Assembly (NCBI GenBank): GCA_030447045.1
Contig: JAUJMB010000041.1
Span: 1-12,284, forward strand
Length of the DNA: 12,284 nt
Direction of reading: 5' to 3'
DNA from: Rubrobacteraceae bacterium
Lineage (GTDB): Bacteria > Actinomycetota > Rubrobacteria > Rubrobacterales > Rubrobacteraceae
The notes beneath the pieces are model-generated. The model did no database searches. It had not been told where the DNA came from and worked only from the letters and a program-made list of their open reading frames with translations. Positions 1 through 6,435 of the stretch are shown here, piece after piece. Position numbers and translations under genes: made by a program. Within the stretch, counting starts at the first letter, position 1, and each line of letters opens with the position of its first letter.

Positions 1-1444
1 CGTAGCGGGCGTTGTGCTTGAGCGCCTTGCGGTGCTGGTAGCGCTCGGGCACCGACGCCGCGTCCTTGCCGGCCACCTCTATAAAGTACCCCTCACCGTC
101 GCGGTAGCCGACCTTGAGCGTCTTGAGGCCTGTCTTTAGGCGCTCCTCGGCCTCGAAGCGGGTGAGCCACTCGTGGGCGCCGTCCCTGAACCCTCGGGCC
201 TCGTCGAGCTCGGCGGAGTAGCCGGGGCGGATGATCTCGCCGGACTTCTCGCTGATCGCCGCCGCTATGAGCTCCCTGACCCCCGGCGGCTCCTCCATCG
301 CCCCGAGGACGCGCGCTATAAGCGAGCTTCTCTCGGCCACCGGGCCGAGCGCCCCCTTCAGGGGACCTATGGCCTCGAGCGCCCCCTTGAGCGAGAGCAG
401 GTCGTTCGGGGAGGCTGAGAGGCGGACTATTCTCGTGGCTATGCGCTCGACGTCGGGTATGCCGGCCAGGTGCTCGCGCACCTCCTCGCGCAGCATGTAG
501 TCGGGCACGAGCGCGTCCACGGCCTCCAGGCGCTGGCGCACGCGCCCCACCTCCAGCAGGGGCCGCTCCAGCCAGCGCCTGAGCGCCCTCTGTCCCATCG
601 GGGTCCTGGTACGGTCTATCGTCCCGATAAGCTCGTCGAGGCCCAGGTTGCGCCGCGTGGCGGCGTCGAGGACCATCCCCGTGCCGGGGTCGTAGGGGCG
701 GAAGGTGACGACCTGCTCCGGGGGGGCGCCCCCGCGCAGGGAGCCTAGGTACTGGATCAGGGCTCCGGCGGCCCCCACGAGCGCCGGCCTGCCGTCCAGC
801 CCGAACCCCTTGAGACCTGCGACCCGGAAGTGCCGCTTGAGCGCCTGCTCCCCCGCCGAGGGCTCGAACGTCCAGCGCGGTACCGGGCTTATGGCGGCCC
901 GCACCTTCGGCAGGTTCTCGGCAGCCGTCCGCTCCGGCACCACGAGCTCCCGCGGCGACCACCGCTCCAGCTCCGCGGCCAGCCCTTCCTCCGGCACCTC
1001 CGTCCCGGTGAACTCCCCCGTCGAGGCCTCGACGACGGCCACACCCGCCCTCCCGTCCCTGACCACGAAGGCGGCCAGGTAGTTGGCCCGCCCGGACGAG
1101 AGCACGTTGTCCTCGATGACCGTGCCGGGCGTGAGTATCCGGGTGACCTCGCGCGTGAACTGCTTGGGCTTCGTGGGGTGCTGGCGCTGCTCGGCCACGG
1201 CGACGGAGTGGCCCTTGCGCAGGAGCGTCGCCAGGTGTTCTTGCAGCGCGTGGTTGGGCACCCCGGCGAGGGGCACGCGGCCGCCGGCGTAACCGGCGGC
1301 CTCGCGGCTCGTCAGGCGTATGGAGAGGGCCTGGGAGATCTTCTTCGCGTCCTCCTCGAAGGTCTCGAAGAAGGTTCCCACCTGGTAGAAGAGGATCGTC
1401 CCCGGCGGCAGCTGCGCCTTCAGTTCTGCGTAGCGTCCGAGCAT
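1..1444 (-). CDS. mutS: DNA mismatch repair protein MutS (N-terminal 481 codons, 3' end outside window)
   Basis: MutS binds mismatches and small loops in DNA and, with MutL, starts strand-specific repair. The translation begins MLGRYAELKAQLP and reaches the mismatch-reading Phe-X-Glu at F25-F26-E27 (GTFFETF, where most homologues have GDFYE). The family hallmark LTPGTVIED ends domain I. A connector domain follows, then core/lever helices (GTIDRTRTPMGQRALRRWLERPL) and the clamp segment (LKVGYRDGEGYFIEV). The frame is cut at the left edge near HNARY, before the Walker ATPase, so the ATP site cannot be judged. An in-frame TAG 9 bases upstream makes ATG 1444 the first possible start. No clear Shine-Dalgarno lies close to it, so translation may depend on the stress-protein gene ending 31 bp upstream. 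Most Actinobacteria lack MutS/MutL and use NucS; its presence fits a deep-branching lineage. The identification is firm. Confidence 0.95.
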   Translation of the reverse strand, partial: MLGRYAELKAQLPPGTILFYQVGTFFETFEEDAKKISQALSIRLTSREAAGYAGGRVPLAGVPNHALQEHLATLLRKGHSVAVAEQRQHPTKPKQFTREVTRILTPGTVIEDNVLSSGRANYLAAFVVRDGRAGVAVVEASTGEFTGTEVPEEGLAAELERWSPRELVVPERTAAENLPKVRAAISPVPRWTFEPSAGEQALKRHFRVAGLKGFGLDGRPALVGAAGALIQYLGSLRGGAPPEQVVTFRPYDPGTGMVLDAATRRNLGLDELIGTIDRTRTPMGQRALRRWLERPLLEVGRVRQRLEAVDALVPDYMLREEVREHLAGIPDVERIATRIVRLSASPNDLLSLKGALEAIGPLKGALGPVAERSSLIARVLGAMEEPPGVRELIAAAISEKSGEIIRPGYSAELDEARGFRDGAHEWLTRFEAEERLKTGLKTLKVGYRDGEGYFIEVAGKDAASVPERYQHRKALKHNARY

Positions 1445-1475
1445 GGGGCTATTCTACGGGGACGCCCCCCTTTCG

Positions 1476-2417
1476 TCAGCCCCCGTTTGACTCCTCCGAA
1501 TCGGCGCGGGCGTGGGGGTAGACCAGGACCGGCCCCCCGGCGGCCCTCACCACCTTCGTCGAGACGCTCCCGACCCGCGCCCGCTGCACCGCCCCGAGCC
1601 CGCGCCTGCCGACCGAGATGAGGGAGGGGACACCCGCCCCCGCGGCCTCCTCGAGGATGGTGACCGCGACCCCGTCCACGCCCTCGGCCGCCTCGTCCAA
1701 GAGGAGCTTCACCTCCGGGGTGCTCCCGAGGAGGGGCGCAAGCTCTTCGGCCCTGGCCTCGAGCTCGGACTCGGCCTCCCTCAGGGCGTGGTCCACGATC
1801 TTGGACTCCAGGGCGCTCATCTCCTGGGAGCTCTTGAGCACCCGCGGGTAGACCTGCACGAGCACGCCCTCGGCCCCGAACAGGCCCCCGATGCCGGCGG
1901 CGAGCTCGCCGGCCCGCCTCGCGTCCTCGGAGCTGTCGTCCGAGATCACGACGCGGGTCGGGGGCCACACCTCCCCCTCGCCGCAGACGACGAGGACCGG
2001 GCAGCTGGCGTGCTGGACGATGCCCTCGGAGACGCTGCCCATCAGGAGGCGCTTCACGCCGCCGAGTCCCCGGCGGCCGACGACCACGAGGTCGGCGCCC
2101 GAGGCTTCGGCCCGGCAGAGGATCTGGTCCACCGGCGAGCCCACGCACAGCCGCGCGTCGGCGACCTCGCCCCCCATCTCCCCGATCCGGTCCACCTGCT
2201 CGTCGAGGATCTTCTGCCCCTGCTTCGCAAACTCCGCGGGGGAGCGGAGCCTGAGCGCCACGCCCGCGTACTCCCTGGGCGGGACGAACTCGAAGGCGTG
2301 GACGACGTCGAGCTCGGCCCCGCTCCTGTTCGCCAGATCCACGGCGACCCGGCCCGCGCTCTCGGCGCACTCTGACCCGTCGGTGGCGAGCAGTATCCTC
2401 GTCGGGAACCTTTCCAT
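1476..2417 (-). CDS. Tandem-domain universal stress protein (UspA family)
   Basis: A 313-residue cytoplasmic protein made of two UspA domains in a row (about residues 5-145 and 155-300). Each domain carries the ATP-binding pattern G-2X-G-9X-G-S: GRRGLGGVKRLLMGS in the first and GRRGLGAVQRARVGS in the second, so both halves should bind ATP. The first domain also has the N-terminal ATDGS nucleotide loop, while the second has SDDSS in that position. Family members help survival under starvation, oxidative or DNA-damage stress, but the partner of this one cannot be read from sequence. A GTG at 2420 precedes ATG 2417 in frame; the GGAG of AAAGGAG sits 6 bases from the ATG, so ATG 2417 is preferred. 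The gene lies 43 bp after the exchanger and 31 bp before mutS on the same strand, with no evident terminator between, which suggests one operon. Confidence 0.93.
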   Translation of the reverse strand: MERFPTRILLATDGSECAESAGRVAVDLANRSGAELDVVHAFEFVPPREYAGVALRLRSPAEFAKQGQKILDEQVDRIGEMGGEVADARLCVGSPVDQILCRAEASGADLVVVGRRGLGGVKRLLMGSVSEGIVQHASCPVLVVCGEGEVWPPTRVVISDDSSEDARRAGELAAGIGGLFGAEGVLVQVYPRVLKSSQEMSALESKIVDHALREAESELEARAEELAPLLGSTPEVKLLLDEAAEGVDGVAVTILEEAAGAGVPSLISVGRRGLGAVQRARVGSVSTKVVRAAGGPVLVYPHARADSEESNGG

Positions 2418-2460
2418 CACGCTCTCCTTTCTCTCGTTCCTTCTCTCTTTTCTTCTCGGA

Positions 2461-3474
2461 TTACAAGACCGTCAGCACGGCCCCGACCACGAAGGCCGCG
2501 TAGAACGCCCCGCCGACCATCAGGTGCCCCGCCCGCAGCTTCTTTGTGCGCCTGAGCGTGAGGTAGGCGAACCCACCCGAGGCCAGGGCCAGGGCCACGG
2601 CGAACACGTCGAGCGGCGCGAGGGCCCAGGGCGTAAAGAGGATGCCGAACGTTACGGGGATGGTGCTCTGGAACATCATCGCGCCGGTCATGTTGCCCAG
2701 GGCCAGCGTGTCCTTGCCGTCCCTTATCCAGAAGATGGAGTTGAACTTCTCCGGCAGCTCGGTCGCCAGCGGCGCGAGCACGAGGGCTATGAGCCCGGCG
2801 GGCAGCCCGAGCCCCTCGGCGGCGTGCTTGACGGCCTCGACGAAGAAGTGCGCCCCCACCACGATGAGCCCGAGGCTAGCTATGGTCTGGAAGACCACCG
2901 CGGCGAGCGGCGGGTCGGGCCTGCGGGGCAGGAGGAGCAGCTTCTCGGGCACCTCCTCCAGGTGGTCGCCGGAGACGAGGGTCTGGCGCACGTACTGGGC
3001 GTAGCCGATAACCAGGACCAGCGCCGCCAGGGCCTTGAGGTAGATCGGCAACCCGAGCAGCCCCACCCCGGCGGCCAGGGCGAAGAAGACCAGGAAGAAG
3101 CCAATGTCCCGGCCGATGGTCGCCTCGTCGATGCGCAGCACCGATCCCTGCTCCCTGCGGCGGCGGAAGGCCAGGGCCGAGGCCCCGACAACGAACAGGG
3201 CCAGCGTCGCCAGCATGAACGGCGCGCCCAGGATCGCGCCTACCCCTATCATGGCGCCCTCCTCGCGCGCCCCGCCCCTGACCACGGGCTCCATGATGGC
3301 CACGATGGCGATCATGCTCTCCGGCAGCGCGGTGCCGACCGCGGCGAGCAGGCTGCCGACCGCCCCCTGGCGCATCCCGAGGCGGGACCCGAGCATCTCA
3401 ACCGCGTTCGTGAAAAACGCGGCGCCGAGCAGGATCACCCCCAGTGCTACTACGAACCCTATTACCGTTAACAT
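2461..3474 (-). CDS. Cation exchanger of the Na+/Ca2+ exchanger superfamily, probably Mn2+-regulated
   Basis: A 337-residue inner-membrane antiporter of about 10 helices with the inverted alpha repeats of the Ca2+:cation antiporter superfamily. Alpha-1 has GTALPES (acidic residue E52) and alpha-2 has ATELPEKFNS (E242), followed by GNMTGAMMFQ. A charged cytoplasmic loop (about residues 104-118) and a second one (about 163-190) separate helix groups. The second half of alpha-1 reads GAILGAPFML rather than the usual GN--GSN--N, so the ion site is not that of a textbook Ca2+ exchanger. ATG 3474 is chosen because GGAG lies 7 bases upstream and hydrophobic helix 1 starts at once. An ATG at 3507 would place the Shine-Dalgarno inside the coding frame. 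Upstream lies a yybP-ykoY Mn2+ riboswitch, so the likely job is export of excess Mn2+ (or Ca2+/Mn2+). The substrate is inferred from regulation, not shown. Confidence 0.9.
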   Translation of the reverse strand: MLTVIGFVVALGVILLGAAFFTNAVEMLGSRLGMRQGAVGSLLAAVGTALPESMIAIVAIMEPVVRGGAREEGAMIGVGAILGAPFMLATLALFVVGASALAFRRRREQGSVLRIDEATIGRDIGFFLVFFALAAGVGLLGLPIYLKALAALVLVIGYAQYVRQTLVSGDHLEEVPEKLLLLPRRPDPPLAAVVFQTIASLGLIVVGAHFFVEAVKHAAEGLGLPAGLIALVLAPLATELPEKFNSIFWIRDGKDTLALGNMTGAMMFQSTIPVTFGILFTPWALAPLDVFAVALALASGGFAYLTLRRTKKLRAGHLMVGGAFYAAFVVGAVLTVL

Positions 3475-3532
3475 TTCGAAACTCCTCTCCGTACTCTCCT
3501 GAACCATCGAAAGGAACCGCAGAACTTGGCTC

Positions 3533-3748
3533 CTACGGCCCAGCCCGCGGGGACCACCGGCAACGGGTACGAAGGGCAGGGGCGAGCGCCGCGGTAGACG
3601 GCGAAAAGCCACGGGATCTTGCGAGGGGGACCGCGCTTGCGGGCAGTACTCCCGGGGAGCCTTCCCGGAGGCTGAACGCCTCACGCGGCCCCGATGCGAC
3701 GACCGTGACCGGGGGCTCGTGCGGGTCGGCGTGCGCAGTCTGCGGCAT
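3533..3748 (-). CDS. Possible 71-residue leader ORF between riboswitch and exchanger
   Basis: An ATG at 3748 is preceded by AGAGGAG with a spacing of 7 bases, as good a ribosome binding site as those of the real genes here. The product (MPQTAHADPHEPPVTVV...) has no recognisable domain, no signal peptide and no membrane helix. Its first half has high GC in third codon positions, the second half less, so coding status is doubtful. It ends at 3533, directly abutting a small hairpin, GGAGCC/GGUUCC (3533-3528 with 3518-3513) followed by UUU, and 58 bases before the exchanger start. It could be a leader peptide that couples translation to the downstream gene, or merely untranslated leader. Nothing else accounts for this roughly 310-base leader stretch. 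Confidence 0.25.
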   Translation of the reverse strand: MPQTAHADPHEPPVTVVASGPREAFSLREGSPGVLPASAVPLARSRGFSPSTAALAPALRTRCRWSPRAGP

Positions 3749-3784
3749 GGCCCATCTCCTCTGTGACGGGCCGCGGGGAACGCG

Positions 3785-3828
3785 AAAAGCGAGCCCACGC
3801 GGCCAGTTCTACTGGCGATGGTCTCGCT
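3785..3828 (-). terminator. Predicted riboswitch-controlled terminator (expression platform)
   Basis: The 3' strand of aptamer helix P1, AGCGAGACC (3828-3820), is complementary to GGCUCGCU (3795-3788): 8 pairs with one bulged A. The structure encloses a perfect inner hairpin, GCCAGU-AGA-ACUGGC (3816-3802), and ends in UUUU (3788-3785). Forming it destroys P1, so the two folds are mutually exclusive. Mn2+ binding would stabilise P1 and allow read-through, an ON switch as known for several yybP-ykoY leaders. The U-tract is short, so it may be a weak terminator. The pairing is visible in the sequence; the function is inferred. Confidence 0.6.
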
Positions 3829-3917
3829 CGTTGCGCCTGGGCGCCGGTACCGGCCGGAAGCTCCGCTTCGTAATGACGACCGGCCCCCCACTCTTGCGGG
3901 TGGCTACTCCCCTACGC
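3815..3917 (-). ncRNA. yybP-ykoY manganese riboswitch aptamer
   Basis: The minus-strand RNA contains the conserved family blocks in order. It starts with GGGGAGUAGC (3912-3903), followed by a P2 hairpin CCAC/GUGG (3903-3900 with 3891-3888). P3 is CCGG (3883-3880) with CCGG (3853-3850), enclosing the highly conserved internal loop UCGUCAUUACG (3879-3869), stem AAGC/GCUU and the conserved CCGG (3857-3854). P4 is GCGC-CCAG-GCGC (3844-3833). The closing block is AGCGAGACC (3828-3820), matching the family's AGCAAGACC. P1 pairs GG (3912-3911) with CC (3821-3820), with possible extension GCG/CGC. This RNA class senses Mn2+ and typically precedes Mn2+ or Ca2+ transporters and exporters, as it does here. 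The match was made by eye against the remembered consensus and is strong. Confidence 0.93.
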
Positions 3918-3921
3918 TTTT

Positions 3922-3949
3922 ATTTTATCAAAGCACCTCGTGCCGTCAA
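3922..3949 (-). promoter_or_regulatory. Sigma-70-type promoter of the riboswitch operon
   Basis: The minus strand reads TTGACG (-35, 3949-3944), a 16-base spacer, then TAAAAT (-10, 3927-3922), each one base from consensus. This stands out sharply in a GC-rich spacer. Transcription would begin near 3916-3914, right at the 5' edge of the riboswitch, which independently supports both calls. Confidence 0.85.
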
Positions 3950-4085
3950 CGGAAGACGGTCGCGTCGGGGCCCCTCAGGGCGCTGCGCGGCCCGGGGGCG
4001 GTGGGAGGGGGCAGGCTTCGGTATCTGCCTTGCCCGGTTCACGTCCGCGCCCGCTCTGTACGCTGGCCGCGAAAGCGGATAACTT

Positions 4086-4116
4086 ACCCCCCTGGACGCA
4101 ACCAGGAAGGGAGGGT
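4086..4116 (+). promoter_or_regulatory. Leader hairpin enclosing the ribosome binding site of the nucleoside hydrolase
   Basis: CCTGG (4091-4095) pairs perfectly with CCAGG (4102-4106) around a 6-base loop. The flanking ACCCC (4086-4090) can continue the stem with the purine tract GGGAGGGT (4109-4116), which is the Shine-Dalgarno of the TTG start at 4119. The ribosome binding site is therefore in a stem with bulges. The pairing is seen directly; a regulatory role is inferred. Confidence 0.45.
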
Positions 4117-4118
4117 GC

Positions 4119-5048
4119 TTGAGCCCGAAGCCGGTGATACTCGACGTAGACCCGGGCCACGACGATGCGGTGGCGATCATGATGGCCTGCGGCTCGCCGG
4201 GGCTCGACCTCCTCGCGGTGACGACCGTCGCCGGCAACGCTACGTTGCCGAAGACCACGCGCAACGCGTTGCGCGTACTGTCCCTGATCGGGCGCACCGA
4301 CGTGCCCGTCGCCGCCGGAGCCCCGGGGCCGCTTGCGCGCGAGCTCCGTACCGCCGAGGACATCCACGGCGAGAGCGGGATGGACGGGCCGGAGATCCCG
4401 GAGGCCGCCTTCGAACCGGACGGACGGGGCGCCGTGGAGCTTATCGCCGACACCCTCGGGGAGTCCCCCGAGCCGGTCGCCCTGATCCCGGTAGGACCGC
4501 TCACCAACGTCGCCGCGCTCCTGCGGGAGCGTCCCGACCTCAAGGGGAAGATCTCGCGCGTCTCCCTCATGGGGGGGAGCATGGGCCTCGGCAACACCAC
4601 GCCGGCGGCCGAGTTCAACATCTTCGTCGACCCCGAGGCCGCCCGCGAGGTCTTCGAATCGGGGCTCCCGATCACGATGAGCGGCCTCGACGTCACCCAC
4701 CAGGCCGGCGTCGGCGCGGCGGAGCGCGACCGCCTGCGGGACCTCGGGGGGCTGGGGGAGGTGGTCGCGGGCTTCCTGGACTTTTTCGCCGGGGCCTACG
4801 AAGGGGTCTTCGGCTTCGACGCCCCGCCCCTGCACGACCCCGTCGCGGTCGCGGCCATCCTCGAGCCCGGCGTCCTGAGGACGCGGCCCATGAACGTGCA
4901 GATAGAGTGCGAGAGCGACCTCACCCGCGGCGAGACGGTCTGCGACTTTCACGGCGTGACGGGCAGACCCCAGAACGCGGACGTCGGCGTGGAACTGGAC
5001 CGGGAAACCTTCTTCGAGCTGCTGCACGCTTCGCTGAAGCGTCTGTAG
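4119..5048 (+). CDS. Inosine-uridine preferring nucleoside hydrolase family protein
   Basis: A 309-residue cytoplasmic enzyme that hydrolyses the N-glycosidic bond of (ribo)nucleosides to base and ribose, for salvage or catabolism. The N-terminal family fingerprint is complete: ILDVDPGHDDA with calcium/catalytic aspartates D11, D15 and D16. N40 follows in VAGN. The IHGESG block places H83 where pyrimidine-preferring members have an active-site histidine. The LMGG and PAAEFNIFVDPEAA blocks bind ribose, and LHDPVAV near residue 240 supplies the final Ca2+ aspartate. Length is normal for the family (about 310). The start is TTG 4119, chosen because GGGAGG sits 4 bases upstream and the DxDxGxDD motif begins within ten residues. 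It stands alone on this strand, divergent from the riboswitch operon. Exact base preference cannot be told. Confidence 0.93.
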   Translation: MSPKPVILDVDPGHDDAVAIMMACGSPGLDLLAVTTVAGNATLPKTTRNALRVLSLIGRTDVPVAAGAPGPLARELRTAEDIHGESGMDGPEIPEAAFEPDGRGAVELIADTLGESPEPVALIPVGPLTNVAALLRERPDLKGKISRVSLMGGSMGLGNTTPAAEFNIFVDPEAAREVFESGLPITMSGLDVTHQAGVGAAERDRLRDLGGLGEVVAGFLDFFAGAYEGVFGFDAPPLHDPVAVAAILEPGVLRTRPMNVQIECESDLTRGETVCDFHGVTGRPQNADVGVELDRETFFELLHASLKRL

Positions 5049-5071
5049 AGGCTTCGGGCCAGAGGTCCGGG

Positions 5072-5096
5072 ATAGGGTTCGTCCGAGACGGCCTAT
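5072..5096. terminator. Candidate bidirectional hairpin between convergent genes
   Basis: ATAGG (5072-5076) pairs with CCTAT (5092-5096), and inside it CGTC (5080-5083) pairs with GACG (5087-5090) around a CGA loop, separated by a small asymmetric internal loop. It lies in the 65-bp gap between the ends of the plus-strand nucleoside hydrolase and the minus-strand hydrolase, where a shared terminator is expected. There is no U-tract on either side. Confidence 0.4.
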
Positions 5097-5113
5097 GCGC
5101 CGGCGGGAGGTGC

Positions 5114-6304
5114 CTACCCTTCCAGCCTCGCCTCCCGGAGCGCCCGGACGACGAAGGCATCGAACCCGGCGAAGGCGGTGGCGTCCTGGGGGGAGACCTC
5201 GAGCTCGGCGTGGTCGATGGCCGGCGTGACGGTCACGCGGAGGTCGGGCGCGATGCTGTCCAGGTTGTGGGACTCGGAGGCCGGGAAGTACTTGTCGTGC
5301 GGGCCGGTGGCGACCTCGACGGGGGCCCCTATCCTCTCCGTGCCGGCGAGCGGGGAGAAGGCCTCGAGGTCGGCCCTTACCCCTTCCGGAAGGTCCGAGT
5401 AGAGCCCGTCGAAGCGCGCGGGGTCCCTGTTGGCGAGCAGCGCGACCACGGCCGCGGCGTCCGGCTCGAGATCCTGCGTCCCGCGCAGGCGAAGGCCGCC
5501 CAAAGGGTTGGGGTCTCCGCGGCCGATGTTCTCCATCTCCGCGGAGAGGGCCCGCCGGTCTGCGCCGGGGGGGAGCGCGGCTATCATGGAGCGGGCGACC
5601 ACGTAGGAGAGGAAGGGATCGGCGTCGTGGCGGGCGAAAGAGCCGTCTCCCTTCTCGTAGCGGCCCGTGGTGGCGACGTTCAGGATGGTCCGGATGTCCG
5701 AGTACGGGGCGACGCCGGCGACCAGGGAGACGCGGTCGCCGGCCTTAGGCCCCTCGGCGGCGAGGAGGGCGAGGGTCGCGCCGGTCGAGATGCCGACCAT
5801 GGAGACCTCGCCTTCGGCGGCTTCGGGCCGGTCGGCAACGGCGCGGGCCACCTCGGCGGTCTCGTCTACGGTCTCTGGGGTGATCCTGTCCTCCATCAGC
5901 CCGGGAAGGTCGGGCAGGACCACGAGGTACCCGGCCCTCGCGAAGCCCTCGGCGAGCCTGCGGGCCTCCGGCAGCTTCCGGCCCTCGGGGACCGTGCCGT
6001 TTACGAAGAAGACCGCGGGCCAGGGTCCCTCCCCCGCCGGCCGCACGACCAGGGCGGGGTTGCCGGCGACGGTCTCCTCGCCGAAACGCGGCTCGCCGCT
6101 TACCGCCTCGGTCGCGGGCGTCAGGACCGGGGCGTCGAGGACGGTGGAGATCACGACGACCGCCCGCGCCTGGGCGTCGACCCAGGACCAGAAGGCGAGC
6201 AGCACGCCAAGGAGAACCGCCAGCAACACGAGGAAGACGGCGAGACGGCGCCGCCGCCTGAACTCTCTCTTCCTCGAGACCCGAACCCGCAAAGCCACTC
6301 CCAC
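5114..6304 (-). CDS. Membrane-anchored alpha/beta-fold hydrolase
   Basis: A 396-residue protein. A basic N-terminus (RKREFRRRRR, residues 11-20) and one hydrophobic helix (about 21-41) form an uncleaved signal anchor, so the catalytic domain is probably outside the membrane. The domain has the alpha/beta-hydrolase order: strand with oxyanion turn FFVNGT (99-104), nucleophile elbow VGISTG with S173, acid D337 in GPHDKYFP, and H365 in IDHAELEV. A helical cap of about 100 residues lies between S173 and D337. The triad is intact, so it is likely an active esterase, lipase or peptidase-like enzyme, but its substrate is not evident. The start is GTG 6304, with AGGAAGG about 10 bases upstream; GTG 6298 is a possible alternative. 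No same-strand neighbour is close enough to suggest an operon. Confidence 0.85.
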   Translation of the reverse strand: MGVALRVRVSRKREFRRRRRLAVFLVLLAVLLGVLLAFWSWVDAQARAVVVISTVLDAPVLTPATEAVSGEPRFGEETVAGNPALVVRPAGEGPWPAVFFVNGTVPEGRKLPEARRLAEGFARAGYLVVLPDLPGLMEDRITPETVDETAEVARAVADRPEAAEGEVSMVGISTGATLALLAAEGPKAGDRVSLVAGVAPYSDIRTILNVATTGRYEKGDGSFARHDADPFLSYVVARSMIAALPPGADRRALSAEMENIGRGDPNPLGGLRLRGTQDLEPDAAAVVALLANRDPARFDGLYSDLPEGVRADLEAFSPLAGTERIGAPVEVATGPHDKYFPASESHNLDSIAPDLRVTVTPAIDHAELEVSPQDATAFAGFDAFVVRALREARLEG

Positions 6305-6368
6305 CGGGGACGACCCTTCCTGCGCTAACTATGCTACGGGAACCAACCTGTGTCTACGCCGGTGCGGC

Positions 6369-6389
6369 GGGCGGGCTTGAAACCCGCCC
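6369..6389. repeat. REP-like palindrome
   Basis: GGGCGGG (6369-6375), loop CTTGAAA, then CCCGCCC (6383-6389): a perfect 7-bp inverted repeat. CCGCCC within it can alternatively pair with the following GGGCGG (6394-6399). The minus-strand form, GGGCGGGTTTCAAGCCCGCC, resembles short intergenic palindromes that recur in many high-GC genomes. Whether it recurs in this genome cannot be seen from one copy. Confidence 0.5.
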
Positions 6390-6397
6390 CTGCGGGC

Positions 6398-6431
6398 GGC
6401 GCGCGTGGTCGGCGATCCCCCGGCGCGCGCC
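6398..6431 (-). terminator. Stem-loop just after the MOSC gene
   Basis: GGCGCGCG (6398-6405) and CGCGCGCC (6424-6431) form a perfect 8-bp stem with an 18-base loop, starting 4 bases after the MOSC stop codon on the minus strand. The REP-like palindrome follows it. The position suits a transcript end or a 3'-protecting structure, but no U-tract is present. Confidence 0.45.
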
Positions 6432-6435
6432 TCCG

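Noticed and set aside
3475..3891. Upstream extension of the exchanger frame by 139 codons
   Set aside because: It runs through the riboswitch, has no family similarity, and the start at 3474 has its own ribosome binding site directly before the first membrane helix.
3818..6328. Plus-strand open frame of 836 codons
   Set aside because: It is arginine- and glycine-rich, lies in the wrong frame over the nucleoside hydrolase and antisense to the alpha/beta hydrolase, both of which have intact catalytic motifs. It is a by-product of high GC.
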